64,000 bases of DNA from Kroppenstedtia guangzhouensis (lineage in GTDB: Bacteria > Bacillota > Bacilli > Thermoactinomycetales > DSM-45169), in the NCBI RefSeq assembly GCF_014637345.1, contig NZ_BMEX01000006.1, positions 1 through 64,000 on the forward strand, given 5' to 3'. Position 1 is the stretch's first letter. Each line of letters begins with the position of its first letter. This document shows, in pieces, positions 26,618-35,256 of this stretch. The notes below the pieces were generated by a model that saw only the letters and a list, made by a program, of their open reading frames with translations, did not search any database and had not been told where the DNA came from. The position numbers and the translations under genes are program-made.

Positions 26618-29017
26618 TCAGTTTCTGAGGGGTTTGTTCTTGGTCAGCATATGCATCATCCGCTGCTGGGACTTGGGTTCACCCGCCAGGCTGAGGAACG
26701 CTTCCCGCTCAATATCCAGGAGGTATTGTTCATCCACCAACGTTCCTTCCGGCACTGTGCCACCGGCCAAGACATAGGCCAGCTTGGTCGCAATCTTATA
26801 GTCATGTTCACTGATATAGCCGGACTGAAGCATTCCGTAGGCACCCAGACGCAAGGTGTTGTAGCCGGTCTCCCCCACCACCGGAATCTTCTTCGGTTGC
26901 GGCGGGCGGTAACCCGCGGCGTCCAAGGCGAGCACCTGTTGCTTGGCATCATAAAGAAGGTGATCCCCGTTCATGGTGATCCCGTCTTCCCTGCGCAGGA
27001 ACTTGTAGTCCCGGGCCTCCATGGCGCTGGTGGACACCTTGGCCATGGCGATGGTTTCAAACACATGGTTGACCAGCGGTTGCAGCGCAATGCGGTCTTT
27101 GGGGTCGACACCATCCATCCAGCGGAGGAGCAATTCCTTGTTACCGCCGCCCCCGGGGATCAAGCCGACGCCGGTTTCCACCAACCCCATGTACAACTCG
27201 GAAGAAGCCTGGATCCGATCACAGGGAAGAGAAACTTCCACCCCACCGCCGAGAGTCATGTTGAAGGGTGCGGCCACCACCGGTTTATCCATGTAGCGCA
27301 AGGAACCCATCGTTTTCTGGAACTGACGCACCATCAAGTCCAGCTCCGGCCAGTTCTGATCCTGGGCTTCCATCAGGATCAGCATCAGATTGGCTCCGAC
27401 ACAGAAAGTGCTCCCCTGATTTCCGATAACCAATCCGCGGTAGTTGTCGGAAACTTCCTTCACCGAAGTGTTGATCATCTGGATGATATCCGTCGCAATA
27501 GCATTCTTTGGAGAGTGGAACTCCAGCAGGGCCACATCATCGCCGATATCAATCAGACTGGCACCTTTATTGCCTTTGATCACCTTGCCCTGTTCCTTCA
27601 GTTTGGCCAGGTTGATTACCTTGGGGTGTTCCTCCACTTTGGTGAATTTGCCGCCGAGATGGAATACCCGATCCTCTTCCGAACTTTTCTCATAGAAGGA
27701 CTTGGAACCGGAAGCCAAGAGCTCCTCCACCAGCGGCGGAATGGTCTCTCCTTCTTCCTTCATGCGGGCCACCGATTTCTCCACGCCGATCGCATCCCAG
27801 AACTCAAAAGGTCCGAGATCCCAGTTGAAACCCCAGCGCATCGCCCGGTCGACACTGATAATATCGTCGGCGATTTCAGGAATGCGTGCCGCAGAATAGA
27901 GCAGTACCTTTTTGGAGATATACCAAGCCAGACGTCCCGCGGGGTCATCGGCATAGACCAGCGCCCGCAGTTGTTCTTTCATGGTTTTGGCCCGCTTGGA
28001 CATTTCCAGGGACGGGGCCTTCAATTTCTTGCGCGGACGGTATTCCTTGGTTTTTGGATCCAAAACAAGGATCTCTTTTCCTTTCTCCGTCTTCACCCGC
28101 TTGAAGAATCCCTGGCCACTCTTGGCGCCAAGCCAACCCTTGTTCACCATCTCTTTGAGCAGTTCAGGAACTTCAAAAGCCTTCTTCTCTTCCGCGTCGG
28201 TCACATTTTCACGCACATTGTCGGAAACGTGAACAAAGGTGTCCAAACCGACGAGATCCAGCGTGCGGAAGGTGGCACTCTTCGGCCTTCCCATCGCTCG
28301 TCCCGTCACTGTATCCACTTCGTCAGGACCCAGCCCTTCCTCCAGCATCTTCTGGAAAGTGACCTGCAATCCGTAGACACCAATCCGGTTGGCAATGAAG
28401 TTGGGAGTGTCCTTGGCCATCACCACACCTTTGCCCAAAACAGATTCGGCAAACGCTTTCATCCCACTGACAATAGCCGGATCCGTCGCTTCAGTCGGGA
28501 TGATCTCCAATAACTTCATATAGCGCGGCGGATTGAAAAAGTGGGTGCCGAGGAAATGGGATCGGAATTCCTCTGAACGGTTGGCCACCATCTCCCGGAT
28601 GGAGATCCCGGAGGTGTTCGAACTGACGATGATTCCCGGTTTCCAAACCTTTTCCACATCCGCGAACAAATTTTGTTTGATTTTCAAATTCTCCACAATG
28701 GCTTCAATCACCCAGTCGACTTCTCCCAACTTTTCGAAGTCGTCCTCCAGGTTGCCCGTTTCGATGAGATCAGCCACTTTTTTGTGGAAGAGCGGGCTCG
28801 GCTTCTCTTTGAACAACCGATCCTTTCCCGTCTGAGCGATCCGGTTTCGCACCGCCCGATCTTCCAGGGTGAATCCCTTCGCCTTCTCTTCCTCCGTCAA
28901 CTCTTTGGGTACGATGTCCAGAAGGACCGTGCGAATCCCGGCATTGGCCAGGTGCCCCGCGATGGCGGCACCCATGACACCGGCGCCGATCACAGCCGCT
29001 TTCTTGATTCTCGTCAA
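26618..29017 (-). CDS. fadN: 3-hydroxyacyl-CoA dehydrogenase / enoyl-CoA hydratase
   Basis: A 799-aa bifunctional beta-oxidation enzyme. The N-terminal Rossmann domain has GAGVMGAAIAGHLANAG (about 11-27), followed by the dehydrogenase C-terminal domain with SSNTSGI and FNPPRYMKLLEIIP, and the crotonase-fold part begins near residue 490 (PKNAIATDIIQMI, GGGVEVSLPCDRI). This order, dehydrogenase first, is that of B. subtilis FadN. I choose TTG 29017 because AGGAGG is at 6-nt spacing and the protein then begins MTRIKKAAVIGAG. First gene of the operon. Confidence 0.92.
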   Translation of the reverse strand: MTRIKKAAVIGAGVMGAAIAGHLANAGIRTVLLDIVPKELTEEEKAKGFTLEDRAVRNRIAQTGKDRLFKEKPSPLFHKKVADLIETGNLEDDFEKLGEVDWVIEAIVENLKIKQNLFADVEKVWKPGIIVSSNTSGISIREMVANRSEEFRSHFLGTHFFNPPRYMKLLEIIPTEATDPAIVSGMKAFAESVLGKGVVMAKDTPNFIANRIGVYGLQVTFQKMLEEGLGPDEVDTVTGRAMGRPKSATFRTLDLVGLDTFVHVSDNVRENVTDAEEKKAFEVPELLKEMVNKGWLGAKSGQGFFKRVKTEKGKEILVLDPKTKEYRPRKKLKAPSLEMSKRAKTMKEQLRALVYADDPAGRLAWYISKKVLLYSAARIPEIADDIISVDRAMRWGFNWDLGPFEFWDAIGVEKSVARMKEEGETIPPLVEELLASGSKSFYEKSSEEDRVFHLGGKFTKVEEHPKVINLAKLKEQGKVIKGNKGASLIDIGDDVALLEFHSPKNAIATDIIQMINTSVKEVSDNYRGLVIGNQGSTFCVGANLMLILMEAQDQNWPELDLMVRQFQKTMGSLRYMDKPVVAAPFNMTLGGGVEVSLPCDRIQASSELYMGLVETGVGLIPGGGGNKELLLRWMDGVDPKDRIALQPLVNHVFETIAMAKVSTSAMEARDYKFLRREDGITMNGDHLLYDAKQQVLALDAAGYRPPQPKKIPVVGETGYNTLRLGAYGMLQSGYISEHDYKIATKLAYVLAGGTVPEGTLVDEQYLLDIEREAFLSLAGEPKSQQRMMHMLTKNKPLRN

Positions 29018-29060
29018 GAGTCCTCCTCCTCTCAGTTGGACACATGATCCGTCCAGGGGT

Positions 29061-29078
29061 TGAATGAACAATCATTCA
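29061..29078 (-). promoter_or_regulatory. FadR-type operator
   Basis: TGAATGA and TCATTCA form perfect 7-bp inverted arms around ACAA, matching the Bacillus FadR box. It lies about 45 nt upstream of the fadN start codon. FadR would repress the operon until long-chain acyl-CoA binds it. The fadR gene is not in the window. Confidence 0.85.
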
Positions 29079-29207
29079 TTCCTTGGGTAGAAAAAAACCT
29101 CTCCATTCGGGTTGGACAGGCGGCGTCCGACGGACCCTGATTTCAGCTTTTTCACCGCCGGCGGGCTCGGTAAGCCCAAAGTTGGAAGGGGATAGCCTTC
29201 AGTTCTT

Positions 29208-29236
29208 ATTATCGATCCGATCCGCTTCAGAGTCAA
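29208..29236 (-). promoter_or_regulatory. Candidate sigma-A promoter of fadNAE
   Basis: Minus-strand -35 TTGACT (29231-29236) and -10 GATAAT (29208-29213) at 17-bp spacing. The FadR box lies about 125 nt downstream of the expected start site, so repression would act as a roadblock, or another promoter lies nearer the box. Confidence 0.6.
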
Positions 29237-29280
29237 GAGTTTATCGTCAATTTTTTCATTTGCAAGAAAGCGGGCATACA

Positions 29281-29306
29281 AAGAAGAGCGGGCATTCGTG
29301 CCCGCT
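29281..29306 (-). terminator. Terminator of the ferredoxin gene
   Basis: Minus-strand perfect 8-bp stem AGCGGGCA / TGCCCGCT with loop of four, followed by TCTTCTTTG. Confidence 0.8.
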
Positions 29307-29313
29307 TTTCTCT

Positions 29314-29547
29314 TTATTTGAAGAAATTGGCGTTGATCTGGATGTACTCTTTTTCCTCTTCCGGAACCATTTCCTCTTCATAAATCGCTTCCACCGGGCA
29401 GACCGGTTCACATGCGCCACATTCAATGCAGGTATCCGGATCGATGTAATACATCACTTCATCTCCGTGGATGCAGTCCACCGGGCAGACTTCCACACAT
29501 TCAGCCGCTTTTTCGTCCTTACAGGCAGAAGTGATTACAAAGGCCAA
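29314..29547 (-). CDS. Ferredoxin, 7Fe type
   Basis: A 77-aa electron carrier. The first cluster motif is unusual in spacing: C9-x7-C17-x3-C21P-x3-C25, typical of [3Fe-4S]/[4Fe-4S] seven-iron ferredoxins (VEVCPVDCIHGDEVMYYID). The second motif CIECGACEPVCPVEAI is complete. The acidic tail is typical. Start TTG 29547, with GGAGG at 9 nt. Monocistronic, upstream of fadNAE in the same direction; a link with acyl-CoA dehydrogenation is only a guess. Confidence 0.9.
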   Translation of the reverse strand: MAFVITSACKDEKAAECVEVCPVDCIHGDEVMYYIDPDTCIECGACEPVCPVEAIYEEEMVPEEEKEYIQINANFFK

Positions 29548-29697
29548 AATGAATTGCCTCCTTTTGATGATCCAACTTAGTTAATTACTGTTTGGGATGT
29601 TCCGGATTCTTCCTGGGGCGAGGGTATCACCCTGGATGATCGATCCGGGCCAAAGGGCAAAATTCCTGACTTTGTTATTTCCTGTAATCCCCTGATC

Positions 29698-30606
29698 TTA
29701 AACAGCGCTTTGCCCCGATTTCCCCTCACCCCCACCTGTATCTGACTTCATTTGCATCAAGGCCAGGGAAGAAAGGAGGAGTCCGGCTCCGACCCACCCT
29801 GCAGGAGGCAACCGCTCCCCGAGGAAGATCAAGGCTAGCAAGGCCGCGGTCAAGGGCTCCAACAGGGCCGCCACCGATGCCCGGGTCGCCGTCGACCGGC
29901 GCAATCCGTGCATATAAAAGAGATAAGCAGCAGCAGTGGGTACAGCACCCAGATAACAGAGGAGCAACCACGCCTCCAGTGAGGGATCCGGCAACCGGAT
30001 CACCGGTGATAACAGCAACGCCCCCAGACTGAAGGCAACCGCCAACACCCGGAAAGGGGGGGCATCTGCCAACAGATGCTTTCCAATTAAAGTATAACCC
30101 CCGTAGCAAAAAGCCGCAAACAAAGCCAGAGCATTGCCGGTGGTCAGACGGGGATCTGTCAACCCCGCCAGTCCATCCCCTCCGATCAAAAGTACCGTTC
30201 CCGCCAATCCCGCCGTCAAGGCGACGAGGGTGGGGGCGCCCAGCTGCTCTTTCAACAGAGTCCGGGCGAGAATCGCCACCACCAGGGGCGCCGTACAGAC
30301 CGTCAGCATGGTGGCAGTGGACACCAACGTTCGATCCACTGCGGAAAAATAGCCCACCTGGTATCCGGCCACAGCCAGGCCGAACATCGTCAGCCATCCC
30401 CACTTTCGCCGCCCCAAAGCTCGGCGCTTCCACCACCTGCTTTCCCATACCGCCGCCACCATGAGAACAGGGGCGCTGATAGTGAGACGCCAGGCGCCGA
30501 TCACCAGCGGATCCATCCCGTGGCGTGAGATCAACACCTTTCCCGCCAGTCCCGCCGTCCCCCACAAAAACGCTCCCAGACAGATCCAACCCAATCCATG
30601 TCGCAT
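29698..30606 (-). CDS. EamA/DMT-family transporter
   Basis: A 302-aa membrane protein with ten hydrophobic segments in two EamA repeats (about 5-140 and 155-290). The first opens with LGWICLGAFLWGTAGLAGKV; the second has NALALFAAFCYGGYTLIGKH and ends with LGERLPPAGWVGAGLLL. Members export metabolites such as amino acids or nucleosides. Substrate not inferable. Start ATG 30606 has GGGAGG at about 6 nt. Confidence 0.87.
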   Translation of the reverse strand: MRHGLGWICLGAFLWGTAGLAGKVLISRHGMDPLVIGAWRLTISAPVLMVAAVWESRWWKRRALGRRKWGWLTMFGLAVAGYQVGYFSAVDRTLVSTATMLTVCTAPLVVAILARTLLKEQLGAPTLVALTAGLAGTVLLIGGDGLAGLTDPRLTTGNALALFAAFCYGGYTLIGKHLLADAPPFRVLAVAFSLGALLLSPVIRLPDPSLEAWLLLCYLGAVPTAAAYLFYMHGLRRSTATRASVAALLEPLTAALLALIFLGERLPPAGWVGAGLLLSSLALMQMKSDTGGGEGKSGQSAV

Positions 30607-30750
30607 CCCGATCCCTCCCTGTTGATCCGGACAGGATGCGCAAATCCTCCGTCAAGCATCGAGGTCCCGCCCCGTCCGTTTTCAGTCTCCGTACAAGTAT
30701 GTCGGGATTCGGCCGGGTGGGGGGAGCACATTCTTCAGAAGAATCACCAC

Positions 30751-31053
30751 TCACCTCCTTTTAAAAGGAGTATAAGTCTTTCCAATCCAGTTCCAATTGT
30801 ACCAAAGTTCTGACCCCTGTGCGAGAGGTGACATGTCCTCTTCTTTAACCACCGTCCCTTTCACTTCTACAAAGACGACGATGGAATCCTCTTCCTTGAT
30901 GTACAAATAGATCAGCCGCAAATCAGGCTTTGCGCCTTCCTGCGGCTGAAGAAGGGAGTGGAATTTCTTCTTTCCATAACCGATCAGCGCCTCTTTCTTT
31001 AAAAGTTCGGCATGGTCGGGGGCAGACGTGTTTGTGAAGGAGGGTGACATCAT
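30751..31053 (-). CDS. Hypothetical protein, 100 aa
   Basis: Not recognised. N terminus MMSPSFTNTSAPDHAELLKK, then a beta-rich middle LRLIYLYIKEEDSIVVFVEVKGTV and a C-terminal segment with LWYNWNWIGKTYTPFKRR. The start ATG 31053 (or 31050) lies just after the hairpin that terminates the ABC operon; the G-rich loop of that hairpin would provide the ribosome site. It is likely expressed by readthrough from the ABC operon, or from a promoter within it. Confidence 0.6.
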   Translation of the reverse strand: MMSPSFTNTSAPDHAELLKKEALIGYGKKKFHSLLQPQEGAKPDLRLIYLYIKEEDSIVVFVEVKGTVVKEEDMSPLAQGSELWYNWNWIGKTYTPFKRR

Positions 31054-31057
31054 TAAA

Positions 31058-31082
31058 CCGACCTTCCCCCGTGAAAGGTCGG
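31058..31082 (-). terminator. Terminator or attenuator after the ABC permease genes
   Basis: Minus-strand perfect 8-bp stem CCGACCTT / AAGGTCGG with loop TCACGGGGG, followed only by TTTA. The loop carries the probable Shine-Dalgarno of the next gene, so the hairpin may tune its translation rather than simply stop transcription. Confidence 0.55.
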
Positions 31083-31091
31083 CTTTGGCTC

Positions 31092-31829
31092 TCACGCCGA
31101 TTGATCCCGGCGGCAAAAATGAATCCAACCACCGATCCCGGCGACGAGAAATCCGGTCAGAATGACCGAGACCAGGGTTTCCGTGTGAACATCCAGATAT
31201 CCATTCCCCGCCGGCATCATCGCCAGCATCGGTTGCGCCCAGGGATAAAAAGGGCCAAATTCCTTCGACTGGGCGGCCAAGATCGTCGGCAGAGCCAGCA
31301 CGATATTGATGGCCAGGGGAACCCCAAAGCTCCTCCATAAAAAGGAAACCCACAACTGAAGAGCCGCCAGAGGTAACACCGCCACCCAACCGGCAATAGC
31401 ACTTTTGAACAGAATCCCCCAGGAAACGGTGTCTTGGAGCTCGTTCAACCAGGCTGCAATCATATAGAAAATCAGGAGGATCACCTGACTGGCAGCGGCG
31501 AAACCCGCCAACAAAAAAGCCTTGGCCAGATACACTTGGGTACGGGAGACTGGTTGGGCCAACAGATGTTTCCATCCGCCGCCCACATGTTCATAACGGC
31601 AGATCAAGGCAGCGAACACCCCGGTCAAGACAGGAAAAAAGAGCCAACCATATTGCTGAACCGTCATCATGTACATCCAGAGCCAATCTTCCGTTTCATA
31701 GGCATTGATCTCCAAGGATTGACTCCCCACCCAAACGGCCAGGAATGGACCTGGCAACAGCAGAATCCACAGCAGCCACTTTTGCAACTTTAACCACTCA
31801 CCTGTGATCAAGCGAGCAAATCCCATCAT
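31092..31829 (-). CDS. ABC-2 type permease (second)
   Basis: A 245-aa membrane protein with six hydrophobic segments, starting MMGFARLITGEWLKLQKWLL. It resembles the permease pairs of lantibiotic-immunity (LanFEG) or bacitracin (BcrABC) type exporters. Start ATG 31829 overlaps the stop of the first permease (ATGA). It carries VSRTQVYLAKAFLLAG, related to LSRFRIYLGKGIQMTG in its partner, so the two permeases are paralogues. Confidence 0.82.
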   Translation of the reverse strand: MMGFARLITGEWLKLQKWLLWILLLPGPFLAVWVGSQSLEINAYETEDWLWMYMMTVQQYGWLFFPVLTGVFAALICRYEHVGGGWKHLLAQPVSRTQVYLAKAFLLAGFAAASQVILLIFYMIAAWLNELQDTVSWGILFKSAIAGWVAVLPLAALQLWVSFLWRSFGVPLAINIVLALPTILAAQSKEFGPFYPWAQPMLAMMPAGNGYLDVHTETLVSVILTGFLVAGIGGWIHFCRRDQSA

Positions 31830-32548
31830 TCGGTCGCCACCTCCCGACGGGAAAAATGCAACGCACCCAGGATCAGAAGGAGAATACCCACTCCGACCCC
31901 TGCCGGCACCCAAACTGCAGGATTGTTATCCTCCCAGGCAATCTGCACCGGAATGGAATTCCCCGGATAAGCCCAGGGCATCCAAGCAGGAAGCAATTTA
32001 TTGAACAAGGACCCAACCACGCCGATAAACACCGGGAGTGCCTGATTGCGAATCACCACCGACAGCCACAGCTGCAGCATCGCCACTGGCAACACCGCCA
32101 ACACCGGATAAAGCCCCCCTTTCAAAAAGGAGCCCCAGGGAACTTCCTTCCCCATTTCAAACCAGATCCACAAAAAGGCAAAGACCGGCACCATCAAGAT
32201 CCCTGCCATCAGCAACCACCCGGTCATTTGAATCCCCTTGCCCAGATAGATCCGAAAACGGGACAGGGGCAAGGTCAAGAGGTGTTTCCAGGAGGAAGCT
32301 TGATGTTCCGCCCCCACCATCAAGGAAGCCAGCAACGTCGATCCCAAAAGCAATGTCAGCGGAAGTAAAGCTGAAACCTCCTTCACCAAGATCGACCAAC
32401 TGTCAAGTGGTTGCTGCAGGAGAAAGTCCCGGCGCAATCCAAAATCCACCATCATGGACAGGAGAATCCCCGTTGGACCGAATAAAACCAGCACCGGCAA
32501 CCAGGTGCGCTTCATCTTCAACCTTTCCGCAGCCAGAATCCGAAGCAT
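31826..32548 (-). CDS. ABC-2 type permease (first)
   Basis: A 240-aa membrane protein with six hydrophobic segments; MLRILAAERLKMKRTWLPVL at the start and HQASSWKHLLTLPLSRFRIY in the middle are typical of LanE/LanG-type permeases. Its start overlaps the ATPase stop by one base (TGATG) and its end overlaps the second permease by four bases, so the three are translated together. Confidence 0.82.
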   Translation of the reverse strand: MLRILAAERLKMKRTWLPVLVLFGPTGILLSMMVDFGLRRDFLLQQPLDSWSILVKEVSALLPLTLLLGSTLLASLMVGAEHQASSWKHLLTLPLSRFRIYLGKGIQMTGWLLMAGILMVPVFAFLWIWFEMGKEVPWGSFLKGGLYPVLAVLPVAMLQLWLSVVIRNQALPVFIGVVGSLFNKLLPAWMPWAYPGNSIPVQIAWEDNNPAVWVPAGVGVGILLLILGALHFSRREVATE

Positions 32549-33462
32549 CAGAGGCTCTCCCCCTTCCCGGTCAATCCGAGGAAAATCTCCTCCAGGGTAG
32601 GCTTCACTTCCTCCACCCGGTAGACGGAGAACCGGTCCATCACCAGACTTTCCACCACCCGGGACGTCGCCTCCCGGTTCAGCCCTTCGATCCAGAGATC
32701 CCCCTCTTCTCTGGAAACCTGCCAGCCTTGTTCCCGCAAGGCACGCTGAGCCTCCACCGGGTCCCCCACACCGAAGCGGACCCGGGGCAGGCTTTGTTTC
32801 CGAAGCTCCGTGATCGGCCCCTGAAAGATCAGTTTGCCCTGCCGAATGATCCCCACCTGTGAGGCCATCTGTTCCACTTCGCTCAACAAGTGGCTGGAGA
32901 CCAGCACCGAGACATCCTGCCGACGGGGCAACTCGACGATAAACTCCCGGATTTCCTGGATGCCGGCGGGATCCAGCCCATTGGTGGGCTCGTCGAGGAT
33001 CAACAGATCCGGCTCCCCGAGGAGAGCCAAGGCGATTCCCAACCGTTGTTTCATCCCGAGGGAATACTGCTTCACCTTTTTATCCGCCGCCTGACGCAGG
33101 CGCACCCGCTCCAGCACCTCATCAATCCGTTGTTTGGGGACTCCCAGGAGCCGCCGGGTCACCTCCAGATTCTCCCGCCCCGTGAGATGGCCGTAGTAAG
33201 AGGGAGATTCCACCAAGGCTCCCACCCGGCGCAGGATCTGTTTGCGGTTCTTCTCCAGGGGTTGACCAAACATTTCAATCTCCCCGGATGTGGGGCGGAT
33301 CAGCCCCAGGAGCATACGGATCGTGGTCGTTTTTCCCGCACCATTGGGGCCGAGGAAACCATACACCTCTCCCCGCTTCACCTTCAGATTGAGCCCGTCC
33401 ACCACTGCCTGTGAACCGTAGCGGCGGGTCAGGTGGACCGTTTGCACCAATGTTTCCGACAT
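32548..33462 (-). CDS. ABC transporter ATPase, LanF/BcrA type
   Basis: A 304-aa ATPase with Walker A GPNGAGKTT (about 40-48), the Q-loop ALVESPSYYGHLTG characteristic of bacitracin/lantibiotic-resistance transporters, the signature YSLGMKQRLGIA, Walker B LLILDEP, and SSHLLSEVEQ with the switch His. The C-terminal 80 residues form the usual extra domain. With its two permeases it probably exports or protects against a peptide antibiotic. It follows the sensor kinase by about 70 nt, so its expression is likely controlled by that two-component system. Confidence 0.87.
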   Translation of the reverse strand: MSETLVQTVHLTRRYGSQAVVDGLNLKVKRGEVYGFLGPNGAGKTTTIRMLLGLIRPTSGEIEMFGQPLEKNRKQILRRVGALVESPSYYGHLTGRENLEVTRRLLGVPKQRIDEVLERVRLRQAADKKVKQYSLGMKQRLGIALALLGEPDLLILDEPTNGLDPAGIQEIREFIVELPRRQDVSVLVSSHLLSEVEQMASQVGIIRQGKLIFQGPITELRKQSLPRVRFGVGDPVEAQRALREQGWQVSREEGDLWIEGLNREATSRVVESLVMDRFSVYRVEEVKPTLEEIFLGLTGKGESL

Positions 33463-33531
33463 TCTCTCCACCTCCTCCCCCATCGTAACGGGGAGAGGTG
33501 AAAGCTTCCGAAACACCACCTGAACAGCACC

Positions 33532-35256
33532 TTAACTTTTCGGGGGCAGGAGGACCTCCACTCGGGTTCCGGATCCCGGTTGACTTTCCACCCGGATCTC
33601 CCCTCCATGGGCTTCCACCAGTTGTCTGGCGATGGCCATCCCCAGACCCGTCCCCTGTTCCGAACCGGTACGAGTCCCCCGGTAATACCGGTCAAACAGC
33701 CGGGTGACGCTTTCCGCATCCATCCCCCGTCCATTATCCTCCACACGGAACAACAGTCCAGGATAGGAAAGCCCCTCTTTCTCTCCCCGGATTTCCAACG
33801 TAAGTCGGATCCGGGTCTCCGGTGGATTGTGGATGGCGGCATTGGCGATCAGGTTGTCCAGCGCCCGCTTAAACCAGGCAGCATCCAGGGGATATGTCAC
33901 CCTTTCCTCGGGAACGTCCAACACCATTTCACGGTTCTCAAACCGGGGATTGTTTGCCAAATCGATCGCTGACCGCCGGAGCAACTCCGCTGCATCCACC
34001 GGTTGGGGCTTAAGAGGAAGGGCCTCGTTTTTCAACCGGAAGGTGAGGCCCAAATCCTCCAAGAGCCGTTCCATGTATTCTGATTTTTCCCGGATGTTTC
34101 CGGCGAATTGCCGCACTTCCGCTTCCGACCACTGAAACCGGTCCGTTGCCAGCAGATCGGCATACCCTTTGATACTGGACAGAGGTGTCTTCAGATCGTG
34201 GGAAACTCCGGTGATCCACTCCTCCCGTGACTTCTCCAGACGGGATCTTGCTTCCTCAGCCTGTTTTAAGGATCCGGTCAAAGAATCCAGAGACTGGATC
34301 ACCTCCCGGTATACCCGGTAGGGTCTGCGCAACCTCCCCTCCCCGGACCGGCTGGCAGGACGGCCCCGTTTATCCTTGGGTTCCTGCAACTTTCCATTGG
34401 ACAGATTTTTCAACCAGTTCATCATATGAAGAATCGGTGAGCCCAACCGGTGGCCGAAGAGGAAGGCGATAATCACCGTCACCAGCGCCCAGAGAGGAAA
34501 ATAAGTGAGTTCTATCCGGTCATAGGCCTCCATCAGTGGCTCCTCCTCCACAGCCGGTTCCGCGAGCAACCACGTCCAGTCCCGCCCGTTCCGCCGGTCA
34601 TGCCAGTAATGGAATCTGTACCCCGATCTTCCTTTCCGCGACAGCGCCTCCCTCACTTCTCCCGCCGTCAGTCGGTCCGGATGGGAGGCGGGACGACGGT
34701 AAGATTCCACTTCCCTCCCCGTCTCATCCAACACCTGGATCCAGCCGCCGCTTCGGCGGATCTCCTCCCGGATCGGATCCGGAAGCTGAACCCGGTTTCC
34801 CCGGATCGCCGCAGATTCCGCTGCCCGTCTGACCAGGGAATTTTCCTCTATCCCCAAGATCCAGGTCAACTTTTTCCCCTTCACACTGCCGTGCCAAGTG
34901 TGGAGATCCGAAAGAGCCACAGAATCCTGCAAGCTGCCAGGGGAATATCGCCGGGGGAGTTCCCGCGGTCCCCCCCGGCGGTACACCTCCTCCCCTTGGT
35001 CATCCAGAATCTGCAACCAAGCGGACAGGCGCTCCAACTCCCGGATTCCTTCCTCCGACAACCGGACCTGTTCTCCCTCCACCACTGTCGCTTTCTTCAT
35101 GTTTCGCATGACATCCCCTATATAGGGATTTTCCCCGCCGGGGATATTGATTCCGAAAAGAGAGATCATCACCAGGAAATAGAGGAGAAACATCCCTCCC
35201 AAAAAGAGAATGAGCCACAACAGAAAACGCCAGGTGAGCCGGGCTTTAAGTGTCAC
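33532..35256 (-). CDS. Sensor histidine kinase with duplicated extracellular unit
   Basis: A 574-aa membrane kinase. Hydrophobic segments at about 10-34 and 248-268 bracket an extracellular region. That region holds two similar units: 66-136 (WLQILDDQGEEV) and 156-234 (WIQVLDETGREV), each ending in WTW(I/L)L-type sequence. A HAMP-like linker follows, then the H-box VSHDLKTPLSSIKGY with His353, an N-box NLIANAAIHN, and the G-boxes VEDNGRGMD and GTGLGMAIA. GTG 35256 starts inside the response-regulator gene (11-nt overlap) with AGGAGG upstream. It probably senses an envelope stress or peptide signal for the ABC genes. Confidence 0.92.
   Translation of the reverse strand: MTLKARLTWRFLLWLILFLGGMFLLYFLVMISLFGINIPGGENPYIGDVMRNMKKATVVEGEQVRLSEEGIRELERLSAWLQILDDQGEEVYRRGGPRELPRRYSPGSLQDSVALSDLHTWHGSVKGKKLTWILGIEENSLVRRAAESAAIRGNRVQLPDPIREEIRRSGGWIQVLDETGREVESYRRPASHPDRLTAGEVREALSRKGRSGYRFHYWHDRRNGRDWTWLLAEPAVEEEPLMEAYDRIELTYFPLWALVTVIIAFLFGHRLGSPILHMMNWLKNLSNGKLQEPKDKRGRPASRSGEGRLRRPYRVYREVIQSLDSLTGSLKQAEEARSRLEKSREEWITGVSHDLKTPLSSIKGYADLLATDRFQWSEAEVRQFAGNIREKSEYMERLLEDLGLTFRLKNEALPLKPQPVDAAELLRRSAIDLANNPRFENREMVLDVPEERVTYPLDAAWFKRALDNLIANAAIHNPPETRIRLTLEIRGEKEGLSYPGLLFRVEDNGRGMDAESVTRLFDRYYRGTRTGSEQGTGLGMAIARQLVEAHGGEIRVESQPGSGTRVEVLLPPKS

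Noticed and set aside
29072..29281. Minus-strand 69-codon frame upstream of fadN
   Set aside because: It spans the predicted fad promoter and leader; no ribosome site.
29726..30754. Long minus-strand frame overlapping the EamA transporter, opening behind AAAGGAGGTGA
   Set aside because: Although the ribosome-site-like sequence is striking, the protein is Gly/Arg/Ser-rich shadow sequence; the EamA frame has clear transmembrane repeats.
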